A DNA stretch of 64,000 nt from Trachythela sp. YZ-2020 (GCA_016169945.1 JADLSH010000273.1:2647001-2711000); one strand, 5' to 3'. Shown: positions 1-12,809, numbered from the stretch's first letter. Made by a program: numbers and translations. The notes: a model not told the origin generated them from the sequence alone.

Positions 1-133
1 AATGGTAAAAAATTCGAAGGACGTTTATAATTCCCAAAGCGGAAAAATATGATTTCATTAACTTCTTTTTTATCGGATCGTATTGGGCCGTTATTGATCG
101 CAGTGATACAAAAAAGGTTTCATAAAATTTATA

Positions 134-300
134 TACCTTTTTCAGACCTAGCCAGGAGCATTTGCGAAAAATGCAACTTAGTGCCTCTTGGCCGCAGGTC
201 AATTCTTGCCAGAGGGCCTAAATTGAATTTTTCGCAACTGCTCCTGGCTATATAGGTCTAAAAAATTTTCGTTCGAGTACTCCATCTACAAACACCTTCA
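134..300 (+). repeat. Fold-back tRNA-derived SINE fragment
   Basis: The stretch 145-180 (agacctagccaggagcattt) reappears inverted at about 225-262 around a degraded tRNA-like B-box at about 195-215. The right side ends in the tail 'tccatctacaaacacctt' shared with the SINEs at 13.0-13.6 kb and 18.8 kb. It is therefore a tail/tRNA-core/tail arrangement, not a tRNA gene. Confidence 0.6.
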
Positions 301-341
301 ACTTTTTTTTAAGCATTTCGACATTTTAAATTCCGTACGAG

Positions 342-904
342 TTCTCTCTCCATGAATTTCCTGTGACATTTACTGACTATCTCGGGCAGTGCCGCCCATC
401 ATTACTCGAAGATCTTCACGCTACCGAATCGAAATATAGAAAGCCAATTTCTAAGGTTTGTCCTGTTTCATTTATGTATAATTAAATGCAATTTAATGCA
501 ATGAATATGTAAGATTAGTACAAAACTTGAAAGTCCTTTGAATTTGAAAACAAAAATTCAGGGCCTCGAAAGTAGTTGAATTTATTAAGAGGTTCTTGAA
601 AGTTGAAAGTCCTTAAATTCTTCTGGCTTTACTTTTTGGATAATTTTTTTAAATTTGTCAGGATGTGATTGTGACATGATTGTACAGTTTAACAGCAGAA
701 TGTCATTTGTTCAGGGATTACATTCATTTACTTAAACCAGAGCAGACATTAGACTGGAGTGTTGAAACGTGTTGTGACGCATGTTTTTGGCTTATTTAAT
801 TCTTTAATTATTGATTTATCAATCCACTTTTAGAATTGGCCGATCAATGGCGGAACAGTAGGAGACATTGTTGATAGCAATTCAGTTGATCTTATAATCA
901 CAGG
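342..904 (+). CDS. Two candidate exons of an unrecognised gene
   Basis: I do not recognise this product. Exon-like segment 1 (about 342-455) is open in the frame that begins with GAA at 354, encodes 34 residues starting EFPVTFTDYLGQC, and stops at AAG before a GT donor. Segment 2 (834-904) follows 'ttttag', is open in the compatible phase (NWPINGGTVGDIVDS...) and ends before gtgtgt. Composition looks protein-like and the phases agree (0 to 0), which is the only support. No further exon, start codon or stop codon was found nearby, and there is no clear pyrimidine-rich acceptor before segment 1. It could be a gene fragment, a pseudogene or chance. Confidence 0.22.
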
Positions 905-2820
905 GTGTGTACATTGTTTTGCTTTATTGTAAGAGCAGTACGAATATAGAACACTTTAGCTGAAGATTTTGAGGTGAGCATGGAACATTTAGGTTTATTC
1001 AAATCCGTGATGTTTGACTATTATCTTAGATCTTTACAAACTTCACACGAGCCTGAAAATCCTAGAACCTTTATGACAATTTTCCAAAATGTAATACCTC
1101 GCGTAACCTTGCTGTGCCGGCAACTTGTTGTTATTGATATTTCATACATGTTTTAACTAGCAGTAATTGGCTTTTTGCTGTTGCGATTACCCAGCCTTTG
1201 TGTAGTCTATTGTTTGTATATGTCCACGTAGTATTGTAGTGTAATCATTATGTATTTTGTGGCGAAGCAAATAAATAAAAAAATTAAATGGGAACAGCTT
1301 AAAAAGTACCCATTGTCGGCTTCTACCGATAGAAAATCGATGATGGACTCATTCCTAGTTACTGTTGGGAGTATTTTTTTGTCATAATTAAAGTTTAATT
1401 GCGAAATTCTATTTTTAGACAAGCATCTGTGGTGTCCCGAACAAAAGAAGCTTAGTTTTGTCAGGATTGACAAGTAGACTATTTGAGCAGCACTATGCAG
1501 CGATGTTGAACCTGAGCATTACGTGAGCAACCTCTATCTTTTCATTTGACAACGACAGATAAACTTTCGAATCGTCACAAAAAAATAGATCAACAACATA
1601 GATCCAGCAAAGTATCACTTCAACAACAAGTTTTATCGCAAGAAAACATCTTTAATTAAACAATCGCAAGAAAACATCTTTAAGAAAACATCATGAAGTT
1701 ATTTACTCGTTATTTCAATATCGATCACCGTGCTTTGCCATAATGCCATAGTAGATCTACAGATCGCTGACGCTGATCGTATAGCATTGCGTGAAAACTT
1801 TTATGATCGCTTTAATTTAATTTTAATTTAATTTTTTTTTAATTTTATTTCATTTTAATTTGCCCAAAACCGAATAATTTAGCATTAACAATCTCGCTCT
1901 GTCTTACCACTTGCTTAATGTGTTGGAGGGTTGTGGTACCGCTGAAGAGGCAACTCGATGGAGGCCATGACCGTGGGTCGATCACTTTAATCTTTCATGG
2001 CCATGTGTGCATTGGATATTTACGAATTACTTAACCGAGTTACTATATATATTTTTGCTATTCTCGAGTGCCGAGAACAATACCTCTCCACTACAGTACT
2101 ACATTCACACTTTTGGAGAATTGGAGATAAGCAGGACCAGCTCCGAAACGAGTTAGAAGACCTACGGGCATGAGTGGAAGCAGGGTAACGTAAAACAATG
2201 GCCCGATAAAGTACGAAGGGACGACGAGAGCGCTACCTGAAGAGGAAGGGGTCGTAAGTACAAGGGTGGAGCGAGTACAAGGAAGGGGTACGAATAACAA
2301 CGATATACAGTTAAAGCTGAGTGGGAAAATACCGGTTCTGCTCGTTTTCCCGCGTTTAATCCCGTTTCCTAGGATACGGACCCTGATTGCGAACTAATTA
2401 GTGTGCAAGATTAACTCAATTTCAAGGGGGGTTAATCAAATTTAACTCCAATTTTTGGAGTTATGAATATTTCAGAAGGAGTAGAGACGAAATATAAAGG
2501 ATTTCGTGTCTACTTTATACCAAGATTTGTTCATCTATAAATGAAATTATTGGCGAATTCAAACGAATGCATGCTATCAAACTTATATCATGGACAACGA
2601 CAAATTTGAAGGTTTGTTTAACTCTTTAACAATTGGGTTATGAGCGAATCAGCAAGAAAACAGTGTTTCAAAACATTTTTCATCATTATTGACATAAGTT
2701 CGTTAAAAATCGCGCCGAAGATATGACTGTTTCGCTACTCGCTATCTATCGACAATTAATAGCGAGTATCGTAGCAAATCAAATTACAGCCTTTGCAATA
2801 GTATATTAGTTTATAAAATA
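905..2820. other. No gene recognised; AT-rich spacer
   Basis: Only short chance reading frames occur here. Local features are a degenerate attttaattt run at about 1805-1860 and a small imperfect palindrome at 2728-2780 built on gctactcgcta / tagcgagtatcgtagc. Nothing supports a coding gene or structural RNA. Confidence 0.5.
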
Positions 2821-2867
2821 ACATGTATATAACGCGTGCTCTGATTGGTCGAAACCCGTGTTTGGAT

Positions 2868-2963
2868 CAGGCCATCCAAACACGGAAGACGATCGTGTTG
2901 TTGTTATTTTATAAAACAATTACTTTATGGTTTCCGTGTTTGGATGGCCGGATCCAAACACTT
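2868..2963. repeat. Inverted repeat (hairpin), MITE-like
   Basis: Two arms of about 30 bp, both containing ccgtgtttggat and its complement with central ggccatccaaacac / gtttggatggcc, face each other across about 40 bp. The segment can fold into a long hairpin and is probably a miniature TIR element remnant. No target duplication was identified. Confidence 0.55.
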
Positions 2964-3074
2964 GGGATGTTGCTCGAGTTAAGAAAAGCTCGCAAAATCA
3001 CTCGCGTTTGGCTCGAGATTTCGCGCGCTTTTCTTAACTACTAAATACAACTATATTCTAAACCTGTCGACTTA

Positions 3075-3240
3075 CATGAGATTGTCTTAACTTACATGAG
3101 ATTTCCTGGGAAGTTACCCAACCTAAGTAAATCCCTGCCCTCGACCTGCTGTATAGCAGGCTTAACTCAGAGGTAAGGGGTTGCGCGCTAACCGCACCTG
3201 CCACTCGTGCTTCTTAAGGTTTTAGTTGCCTCAGTCAATC
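3075..3240 (-). repeat. tRNA-derived SINE, minus orientation, truncated
   Basis: Reading the minus strand, a tRNA-like head (GGTGCGGTTAGCGCGCAACC, A-box type) at about 3179-3205 precedes the conserved body with 'gggatttacttaggttggg'. It is homologous to the copies at 13.86-14.02 kb and 22.93-23.22 kb. Confidence 0.6.
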
Positions 3241-3780
3241 AGAGGGAGGCTAGTTTGAAACATTTCAAATGTTCTTGTAAAACATTGAAGTTCCGCATAA
3301 GCATAAAAATGTTAACCTTCTAAATAAAAGGAATATTGGAAAATATATAAATAGCATATAATATGAAGGAGGTAAATATAAATAAATAGTTGAAAGAAAT
3401 CGAAAAATCTTTCCTTGATGACTATTACAGTAATTATGCATGAAAGTCGCATCCCAAACAAGCTTTTTGTTGCAGTTTTGCAGAACCAATGTATCAAATC
3501 AGAGCATGCTCTACTCGCAGGCTGCTATCGTTTCACTATATTGCATGTAACATGACGTAAAGCACAAGGTCAAAGACTCAAGACAAATTTTTTCAAGAAA
3601 ATTGTGAAATATTTTCGTTATTATCCTGAGAAATTTGTAAGTATTTTGTCATTTTAATTGTTTACACCTATTACATTACAATTTCTGAGCATATATGTCA
3701 TCAGAATTCAATTCCTAATTTCATATATAGAACGTTTTGTTACCTCATTGCAATGGCTATTCCAATTATAATCCCCAACG

Positions 3781-4356
3781 GGTTTTACTACATCCCGGGC
3801 GTTCTTTGTCAGTGCCCGTGATCACAATTAGGATTATCAGCGGTATATGATGATAACATTGAGAGTTTCCATGGGAGTGTTCCCTTGTCTTTCCTAATGT
3901 TTCCTTCTGATCCTTACTCATACCTCATTGCCTGACCCTAATCCTAACCCTAATTACCCAGAAGGAAACACAGGGAAACACTCCTCTGGAAACACATAGC
4001 TTGCGGCTATTAAAGACAGGAATCTAGTCTGGGCTAGCCTGCGAACAGGCTTCAATCCGGCACGATTTGTACTACAACTTTTAAGTTTTTATAAAAATAA
4101 GACAAACCCCAATCCTAACCCCTTTCCTAACCCTAACCAGTCTTAGAAAGTGAAAATTATCGAGAAAAAAAAACTTAGCCCCAGCAAACACACGCCCTAA
4201 CCCGCTACGTCACAGGCAAGCTCGCTGAAAGTAACGGCAAAAAATACTATTTATATTAACTTACTACTGCAAGTTCCAGAAAAACTGAATGTTATCATCA
4301 TATACCGCTGATAATCAGCTGCCACTGACAAAGAACGCCCGGGATGTAGCAAAATC
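3781..4356. mobile_element. 576-bp MITE with long TIRs and visible empty site
   Basis: The left end ggttttactacatcccgggc and the reverse complement of the right end (gattttgctacatcccgggc) match, and the similarity continues inward for about 75 bp to 'tatatgatgataacatt'. It is flanked by atccccaacg (3771-3780) and atcctcaacg (4357-4366), a 10-bp duplication with one mismatch. The paralogous region at about 24010 lacks the element. A 9-10 bp duplication fits Mutator-like elements. Internally it carries degenerate telomere-like ccctaatcctaaccctaa runs. It has no coding capacity. Confidence 0.8.
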
Positions 4357-5060
4357 ATCCTCAACGCCCCCGCCCTGTTGAGGAACCACTTTCTTTTGCA
4401 CACCTTCCTATGGAATTTATAAAGAAATAGAGCCCCCCTCTTAGAAATTTCTATGTTTGATTAACCCTCACCCCATGGTAATTAAGATAAAATTCATGTA
4501 TCCCCTTTAATTAGAAATATGGAAATATGCGCGCCATCTCCGTGAATGGAAATTTCACAACACTGAAAATTTTTCTAAGACATTCCCCATGGCGTACGAT
4601 CGTACACTTTTTGGCTTACTTGCATATGAAAATACTAAGAATTTCAAAGGCAGAAGTTTGTGTCGAGGCTTAAAGCTTGCATGGCGTAGCATTTTCAATG
4701 TTTGGTGTGACCAGTGGCGAAGCCAGCGGTCATGCAAGTCATGCAGTGTATGACTAAAACTTTCCCCAAAAAGGTTTAAAAATCAGATCAGTAAAATTGT
4801 CTAAAATAGAATTACGCTTTATCTTTGCCTTTCTACGTTCAGCTGCTTTATGCTATATTTTTGACATAAATCAATGGTCTTTACGCGATATTTTCGCTGA
4901 ATATTCTCGTATGTTATTGATTTCGGCTTTGTTGCCTTGGCAACTAAGTAGGGCCTGCATAAATTCACATGCACTGCGTGGAATTGCTGCGTGCTTGCCC
5001 GCTGCGTATTTTGGTCATGCATTTTCAGAATTTCATGACTAACTAATATTATTTTATATT

Positions 5061-5835
5061 AGGGGCCGACCATTAGATTTTTGAGGGGGGGGGGGTTTGG
5101 AAGAATTTGGAAAAAAATATCTTACAGACTCAGAAACAAGGAAAAAAATAATTTTTACGCGGAAAGTTCGAAAAAAATATATCGTGCAGGAATGATGAGG
5201 TTAAAAAGTCTTGCAAGTTGACGTTTTTGTCTACTGAGCTGTATACATGAAAGTCCAACTTCAGTCTGAACTCTGAAACGTATTAAACCAAAATGTGGAG
5301 CCAAAAATAGCAAATGATATAGCCAATCTCATTGCCCAAGCTCATGAAGGCATTCTTGGCTGTCAGTTTCACCACCGCACGGCCAAATATTTTTATTTAA
5401 CCGAAGAATGCCTTCAAATTCCGTAATTGGCGCAATGTAGGCTTCCCTTTCTGAGCTAGAGTCGGACTTTCATGTGTACAGCTGGTTCAGTGCCTTTGTT
5501 TTTGTTTATATACACATATAAAGTTTCAATACTTGTCTTATTAAGACTTCTGGCTTTTTCATTTCCTTTAATCTATATGTCATGCGAATTATCCACCGCA
5601 TCAGTCGAATTATCCAGCCGATTCAAAAGAATTATCTTCTTAATATAAAAGTACTTGTGGAGAAAAATTTAAATGTGACTAAAAAAAATATCATGCAATA
5701 TTCAAGATTCGAAAAAAAATCCATGCACATCCTTTTGGTTAAAAGAAAATGCTTGCGCTACTTGGCAGGGAAATTTTTTTTCCTTCCGAGAGCAATTCTT
5801 TCAACCCCCCCTCAAAAATCTAATGGTCCGCCCTT
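5061..5835. mobile_element. Non-autonomous TIR element, about 775 bp
   Basis: The left end aggggccgaccattagattt and the complement of the right end (aagggcggaccattagattt) form TIRs of about 30 bp that run into poly-G / poly-C tracts. Related ends (ggaccattagaaaagt type) occur at 32.4, 33.27 and 42.7 kb, so a family is present. The inner frame 5582-6025 crosses the right end and is not a gene. Confidence 0.65.
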
Positions 5836-6502
5836 ACCAAATATATATCTGCGGTTAACATCACATGGTTTTGTCAGAAGTCTTAATAACTTCACATTGG
5901 AATACCTGAGTAAACGAAATCAAACAATAACATTAGATACACATTGCCCATTTTATACTAAAGATCCATCTGGACGAATCCAGGATGCATTTTACGGTAA
6001 AATCAAGGTCAACAAGACAATGTGATGCCACAACACGAGAAATACATTCAAATATTATACCTTAACTTCAAATTGTCCAATCAGAAAGCTCAGTTTGTGC
6101 CACGCGAGCATGAAATTAATCGCGATATCACGCCTTACGTCATCACTTAGCGAGCCTGCGTTCCTTTTGACAATGTTCCACGCAATGTTCCCCGGGGAAC
6201 ATGAGGTGGAACATTATTCGCGTAGACCACGCGAGACAACACGCACGACTCAATGCGTGAAAATGGCGGGAAAACAATAAAGCTTTCGTAATTTGTTTGT
6301 AATTTCGTAAAATATTTATTCATTTAAATGACGATTTTCAAGAGGTGTGTTACCTTCAATGATCCAAAGGATACAAGCTCAAATATACTAAAGGGAAAAC
6401 GTCAGAAACTATGGTAAAAATAAGAAATTAAACATTGTATTCGTTTAGTTATTCAGCAAGTTTATTCTCAAGTTTGTTGGTTCTTTAACTTTCGGTATAA
6501 TA

Positions 6503-6636
6503 TATCATTTATAGACCCTCCGCTCGGGGAATTAGGCAAAATATTACCCTCACTGATGATATTATCATCACTTCGGGTAATATTTAGCCGAATTCCCCTC
6601 GCTCCGGGTCTATAAATGATAAATGTCACACCTAGT
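6503..6636. repeat. Near-perfect hairpin repeat
   Basis: The arms atcatttatagacc...ggggaatt...aaatattaccc and their complement lie about 60 bp each side of a short centre (tgatgatattatcatca). It is of the same general kind as the hairpins near 23.4, 33.7 and 38.3 kb. Confidence 0.65.
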
Positions 6637-6639
6637 GGC

Positions 6640-9050
6640 GAAGCCAGCCCGGTCTGAGTGGTAATGCAACTCGCGCCGAAGGCGCGAGACCTGCCTGAGG
6701 GTCCGGGTGCATGCTCCCTCCTGAAAATTTTGAAATATTGACTCCCAGAATTGCCATGTGCAGCAATCTGGGCATCAACTTTTAGGAATAGCTTGACCTA
6801 ATAAAGGAAAAAATGTTGAGAATTTTGCATTTTTCAGAGAATAATAATGAAGGTTGACACAAAAATAGGAAAACCCATTCAGAATAATATCTAAATTTTG
6901 ACTGTTTCGCTCAGCCGACAATACCGGCTTCGCAACAAAGAAAGAATTTTCACGAGAATTGCCATAAAAGGGCTAGATTATGTCGTATTGTAATAAAAAT
7001 GGATTCATTTCAAAGATATCACAAAGACCCGTCGAATGGTGGTATTTTAATACGAGTTTATACCGTGTAAACCAAAGGTAGGAAAGCGAAATGAATATTT
7101 AATTAGTTTATATTATTGTAACAAAACAAAATTCAGAGTGTTTAAAAGCGGCTAAATTGGTAAACAAACACAATTTACTTCTCTAAAGAGATCGTAAAAC
7201 GCTTAATCGAACGGTGGTATTTCCATCTACATAGCATGCGCCGAACCGAAGATATGTCCCATGCCGGTCAAATAGTATTTTCTTCAGTCACGAAAGATCT
7301 GGCGTTGGTCGCTGCTTAACAATAATATTCTGTTCAGCAGCTCAGCAGTACTGCAGTAGCCGAAGCAGAAAAACAATTTTTCACCAACTCCGAAACAATA
7401 TCGTTAACTTCGAGTGAAGAACTCGGAATGCCTGAATGACTTGAAGCCATGTTCATTCAGGCTGGACTGCCCGTTAGTCATGAAAATCGAAAATTGCATG
7501 ACCATAGCGTCAAAAACAACCGCATTGCGCGTGCCCAAACATCGTAAGGCAATCAGAAAACAAGAAACCTATTAAGTGTAGGGGCGTATATATAGTGTGA
7601 GGAATGAAGAGTATATATGACGTGAACTTCAAGGTCTAATATATTGTATATATTGTTTCACTCGAAATATCCATCCACCTAAACCTTCTACCTTAAATGT
7701 AATCGAGTGAGATGCAGAAAAAAACCCAAAAAACCGTAAAAAAATATTGTAGTATAAAATAATGTGTTCAAGCATTGGACGCGGCTAATGCCTATGAATA
7801 CAAATTACCTGTTTTCCGATGATGATGTTTTAGGGCGGCTCAAATTTAGGCTTCCTGCTACAACAAAAGTTCAGACATTGCCAGGGAATGCTTCAAAATA
7901 TTCAGAATGTGTAGTTTTGTCTGCGCTCACTAAAAGTATACGTGTAAAACGCTTTTTATAGAGAACTAAATGTAAATCTGACGAACTCAAAGATAAAGCT
8001 AAGCAATAAAAAAACTTTATTTTAATTTTACATCACAGTACAATGGCAGAAATATACTTTTCGTAAACATTAGAGCAGAAAACCTACGTACTCTTGCTTG
8101 ATATCTAACATACTTCCGGTTCGGCAGTTGTAAAATCGCACTTAAATAGCCCAACTAGGAGCTTGCCGCGCGCTTGAAAAACACGTTTGGCGACAAGTTT
8201 TTCATTAAATTACTCAAATTTCGATACCTAACTGCGACGAAATATACCTTACAAAGCCAGGCCAGGTGCCACTTCAGAGAAATTGCCTTTTATAAAACTT
8301 GACTTATCCGGACGTACGGCTATTGAACTACAAGTAAACTGAAACTATAAGTTTACTTAGAGTTCACTGCGTACGGCTAAATAAAGGAATGGCACCCTGG
8401 CCGCCATATTGAATTCTACCGAGTCGGAGTCTGGGATCCACCTATATTTTACCCTTGATATTTGTGAAATTATGAAAAAAACGAGTCTCAAGATAAAATG
8501 TTTTGATTTGCTAAACAATTTTACAGTCACAAAACTCATATTATAATAATTACTGCTAAGTATCAAAGTATAACTTCAAAATGGATCTAAAATCAAAATG
8601 GATTTTGGAATACCGATCACTGCAAATCTGCGATCACAAAATTAAAAACTTGAATATATAACTTTCACGATATATTGAAGAAAATGGTCAAGTTAAGAAC
8701 CGATAGCTTATTCAAGCTAGATAAATGAAAGAGCTTAGATTATTCAAACCCTATGAAAAGCATAGTATATATATGACACCAACAAAAGAAAATTGTGAAC
8801 CAAAAGCGGATAAGCGAGAGAAAAAATGTTGCAACTGAAAGGTGTCGAGGGCTCTAAATTTCGTTCCGGGTCAGCTTAACCGTGGTCTCCCGTGGTAGAA
8901 AATGTGCTAAAAATTAAGAAAAACGTATCGGATGACAATTCTGATAATGGTCTAAAAATAAGTGGGGGTGAAGGCCAATTGTGGACAAAAAACGAGGGAA
9001 ATCTATTTTTGCCGTAAATATTCGTTGGTCGGTTTTTACAATGTGTCGAG
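6640..9050. other. No gene recognised; repeat-derived spacer
   Basis: A segment starting agtggcgaagccagc (6635) shares its start with one near 4710 (agtggcgaagccagcggtca), suggesting termini of another dispersed repeat. A SINE tail fragment (atcgagtgagatgca) lies near 7700-7716. Reading frames of up to 69 codons show no recognisable motif. Confidence 0.45.
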
Positions 9051-11099
9051 GAGAAACATCAATTAAGACTTTCATTAAAAGAGGATAGGAGCTTGAGGTT
9101 TGAGAATTGAACCTCTTGAGTCTTGGCGGCCGTATTTAATTAAATGCCGACTATCTGAAAACCTCTTTCTGAAAATATAGATTGCCTCGTCTTAATTTGG
9201 TTTGGAAGTTAGCATAGGTCGGATTAAATTTTAGTATTTCCTATCCAGACATGCGAACAGTGATGCGATTTTCCGAAAATGATTCAAAAAAGGATCTTTG
9301 AAGGTCCTGAATTTTCAGTTCAAAGCATAATTGCATTAATCCTACTGGCTCTAACAGTTCCAATAACTTCAAATCAATTGCCGGACACGAGTGGAGTATT
9401 TCAAAAGTCTGTAAAAGGTATATATCACGCACCTTTTATTATTAATGTGTCCATACGGTCAAGCTTTAAAATCTATTTTACGTGGCTGTTTAGCGCGTAG
9501 GTAGTATTCTACACGTCAGGTACTTGGCGCTTGCTCTCGCAGAGATGCAAAATGTTTTCATCCTTCCTCAAAATAACTGGGAATTTTTAGGTTTGCCAGT
9601 TGGCCATTGCAGTACTGCTTGTCTGTTGCAACTAATACTAGCCTGACTAGTCTAGCACTGCTTTGCAATGTTTTATTCAGTGTTTCACTTTCAACCTTCC
9701 TCAATGGACAATGCCAGTAAACGTTCCTCGCGTATATGATTAATTATATTGTGTTCATAGCCATTTGCTTCTAATCTATAGTATCCTTGCCCTTGTCCTT
9801 GATATTTTTAACAATAGTTATCTTTATTCGCAGGTAAACGTCTCAGCGACTGTTTAGATTCTGAAAAGATCGTCTCAAACTTGATTGAGTGCGGTCAGTG
9901 GTGTGTGATCCAAGATTGCCAGTCATTGAACTATGGCCACAAGGAGAAGTCGGGAGGGCTTTATACATGTGAATTGAATAACTGCACTGAAGAAGGTCGC
10001 CTCATGTTGGTGGATAAGAAATTTGATTATTATGAACTGATGAAAGAGGTAATGCCTAATCACTAATGGGTCAAAAATTTCTCAATAGATATTGACTCTG
10101 TGGTTCTACAGCTAGGGCCAGTGTATTAAAAAAACGGACTCTTTGATTCAAATGTAGACTTTGAAAAGAATAGAGCAGTAAAGCTTATATGTTTACATTC
10201 ATTCGAAAGCTTAGTCATTCAGCTTTCCAACGGTGGATTACTTTTTAGATTTGAAAGATGGGTTCACGAAAACGTTTATTTTAAGCGACTGAGATAGGAG
10301 AATTAAAAATTCGAGATAAAAGCGTCCCTGAAATAAGCGAGCTCATTTCGTAAAAAATCCCCGAAAATATTGCAGATAGCCGACCAAATCAAGTAACCAC
10401 ACCTTCCTGTTCTCCACTTTTAATTTATTACTAACTTTTCATACACAACGGTGCTGCTTTAAGCAGTTTCACCGCGGTTGCGGGCGCCAACTTGCTAATT
10501 TCAGTATTAACTTACGGCGCTGTTCGACAGGCAGTGCACGGAGATTGTTTTTATTATTTTTTTGGATCGATTTGGGAATATAAAACAAATTACACAGCCC
10601 AATAACTTTTAAAGATTTTTTAAATACTTCTGAGTACTTTCTTTCGTGTGATAACAACAGTATTCAAGTTTAAACAATAATTCCAAACGCGACTATGAAA
10701 TAACATAGTAAAATTGCATAATTAGAACGCATCTAAAAATTATGCGTTCTGCTAAATATTCTCTTGTGCCATTATTACTTGCGCTAAAGACACAAATAAC
10801 GACTTGTTAGAAAGAGAAATGAAGAAGCTTTAAAACAAGGCTAAAATAATTATTTAAGGATTAACAGTTTGAAAATTATTTGGCATAAAAGATGGATTCC
10901 GTTTTATTTTTCCGTTTGCCCTTGATGGTTGTTAGGGACTTAGCCTTAAGCGCCGATTTTAAGTTTTGCGCAATTTTAATGACGAATATTTTCAGTTGAC
11001 TATGTCGTCAGACGTGTCGTTCCCATGCACGTACTTTTCAAATATCGTTAATGTGCATCAGAAATCGGCACGACAAATCGCAGCGTGTAAACGTACCTT

Positions 11100-11455
11100 T
11101 ATGAGCCTCGGTTGCTTCGGTGGCGCAGTCGTTAGAGCAAGCGCCTTTCACCTCTGAGATTGTCGGTTCGATTCTCGCTGCTGACTCATGACACTTGTGT
11201 GAAAAGAGTCAATCAACGCTCTACCGAAAGTCGTGGGTTTTCTCCGGGTACTCCGGTTTTTCTCCCCCAGGGAATGTTAACAGGGTGGGTTCGGATAAGC
11301 CCCAAACTAACCCTTCCATGCATCGTAGCTGTGCTCTCTGATCAGACATGAGTCATACGGTGGCAGCCAGAGGCGCCTTTAATAAGACTTCGACTCGACC
11401 AAGTCGAGCTGTGTCCTTCGTAATTCACCTCAGCTCTCAACTGCATGTAAGAATG
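11100..11455 (+). repeat. tRNA-derived SINE, type with conserved central block
   Basis: The head cttcggtggcgcagtcgtta has an A-box-like start and ggttcgattc (about 11164) a B-box. The body contains gtgggttttctccgggtact, a block shared by broadly distributed animal SINEs (I would compare it to MetaSINE-type cores; not verified). A second copy is at 17112-17440. It lies in the intron between exon 2 and the microexon of PAN-pentraxin copy 1. Confidence 0.7.
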
Positions 11456-11689
11456 ATTAACACACCAGGAAGATTTTTTAATATATCTTTTTTAATATTT
11501 TGCAGGTATCGCAGTGTTCAAAACATGAAATTTGTGCAGGTGGGAATGACAAAACAAAATATCAATTATATATATATATATTATTACAGTTATTAGAATA
11601 CATGATATTGTATGGGTGTAGTCACTAGACTATTTAGTGTAGTATTCCACAATAGATTGTTGGTGTTTGCAGATGGGAATTTCAATCGA

Positions 11690-11825
11690 ACATTATATAC
11701 GTTTGACGTAACCAGGAGCAGTTGCGGAAAATGCAACTATAAGCCCTCTGTCAGGAATCGAACCTGTGGCCCTGCGATTCCGGTGCAGCGCTCTGGCAAC
11801 TGAGCTGGGGGGATAGTTTAGTGGA
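11690..11825 (-). repeat. tRNA-like SINE, minus strand
   Basis: On the minus strand, agttgccagagcgctgcacc and ggttcgattcctgacaga form tRNA A- and B-box-like segments followed by atagttgcattttccgcaac, as in the SINEs at 13.0-13.6 kb. It lies in the intron before exon 3 of PAN-pentraxin copy 1. Confidence 0.6.
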
Positions 11826-12809
11826 GTGGCCAACATGTGAGCTGAGGGGACCTTGACCTTCTCTTATATGTTAAAAAGTTCCTTCCTTCGTCAGGACGCT
11901 AGACAAACTCTAGGACAAGGGCGTCAATCCTGGGGGGGCATGGGTGGACGAATCCCCCGCTCCACTTTTTGGGCAAAGGAGGATCCACATTTTTTTCCAC
12001 TTTTGTTTATACGACATGTTCTGATTATCAGAATTCTGTAAAGTCTTCCCCCAAAGTGCATGAAATGGTGTTTCAGGGACTCTATATTTGAAAATTTTCT
12101 GGACGAGCGTGCCCACATAGCCCCTAGTGCCCTCGTGCTAGCGGCATGGGGCCCCAATAGACAATCTTGGTTTTGGCCGGCCCCTTTACAACGCTCTCTC
12201 GTATGGCAAAACGGACTCCCACCCCAAATGCTTAGACCCAAGTTGCGCTCCTGTCGGGAAGTGTCTATAAATGATGCGGAAATGCTCTGAAAACGTTAAA
12301 CATGTTACACGACTCCATAACTATTAGTAGGCTCCATCCCCCCTCTCACACTTTTTTAGATAGATGCCCTTACTCTAGGAAATCTGTTGTCTTTTAAAAG
12401 GCATTTTTTCCGTTAGTTTGCCTTTCAGGCAGCAACGAATCTGACAACTTTATTAAATTATCCCATATCTCTTCTTTAAGCGGGGGCGCTTAAGCGGGGC
12501 TTAGCCCCATCTTTTGTACTTTTATCCCGTGTAACCTGACCTTAAACATGATTTCCTTTAATTTTCAGAACCGCCGTTCTCCATACTGTTTCCACGACAT
12601 AGTACCGAGGACTATGTGGAAATAGACGACCCAGGATTGCCAGAATTGAGCGGCTTTTCGATCTGTGCTTGGGTGAAGTTTCTCAAGAATGCAAACGGGA
12701 CTGTATTATCTTATGCTGTCCCTGGTTCGACCAATGAGATCGCTATCTGGTGTTATACACATGAACTTGTCTTTTCCGTGAAAGGGACTTCTTCTAACTA
12801 CTGGATCAA

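Larger units (their letters stand above)
3060..4690 (+). repeat. Segmental duplicate of 22.95-24.3 kb (copy 0)
   Basis: The order of blocks matches the region downstream of PAN-pentraxin copy 2: a minus-strand SINE (3075-3215), then gagggaggctagtttgaaa, then cataaaaatgttaaccttct, then gcatgtaacatgacgtaaag, then the block ending tacgatcgtacac. It looks like the 3' part of a third tandem unit whose gene part is lost. It differs from the 23-24 kb copy by a MITE (3781-4356), while the other copy has its own palindromic insertion near 23.33-23.63 kb. Confidence 0.75.
9279..12809 (+). pseudogene. PAN/Apple-pentraxin secreted protein, copy 1 (lacks last exon)
   Basis: Four phase-consistent exons are visible: 9279-9417, 9834-10048, 11506-11539 (34-nt microexon) and 12569-about 12809. 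Exon 1 encodes a signal peptide with hydrophobic core IIALILLALTVPI. Exon 2 encodes a cysteine-rich PAN/Apple-like module with six cysteines (WCVIQDCQSLNYG, CELNNC). The microexon adds two cysteines. Exon 3 starts a LamG/pentraxin fold (DDPGLPELSGFSICAWVKF). In copy 2 exon 3 ends at a gtaagc donor; here it runs into an acaacttgtt-type repeat at the same point (ATCAA then gttgct), and no partner for the final pentraxin exon follows. Such proteins are normally secreted carbohydrate- or ligand-binding factors. As it stands this copy is truncated, unless its first exons splice to exons of copy 2. Confidence 0.75.

Noticed and set aside
5582..6025. 147-codon frame as a gene
   Set aside because: It crosses the right terminus of the TIR element at 5835 and has no domain.
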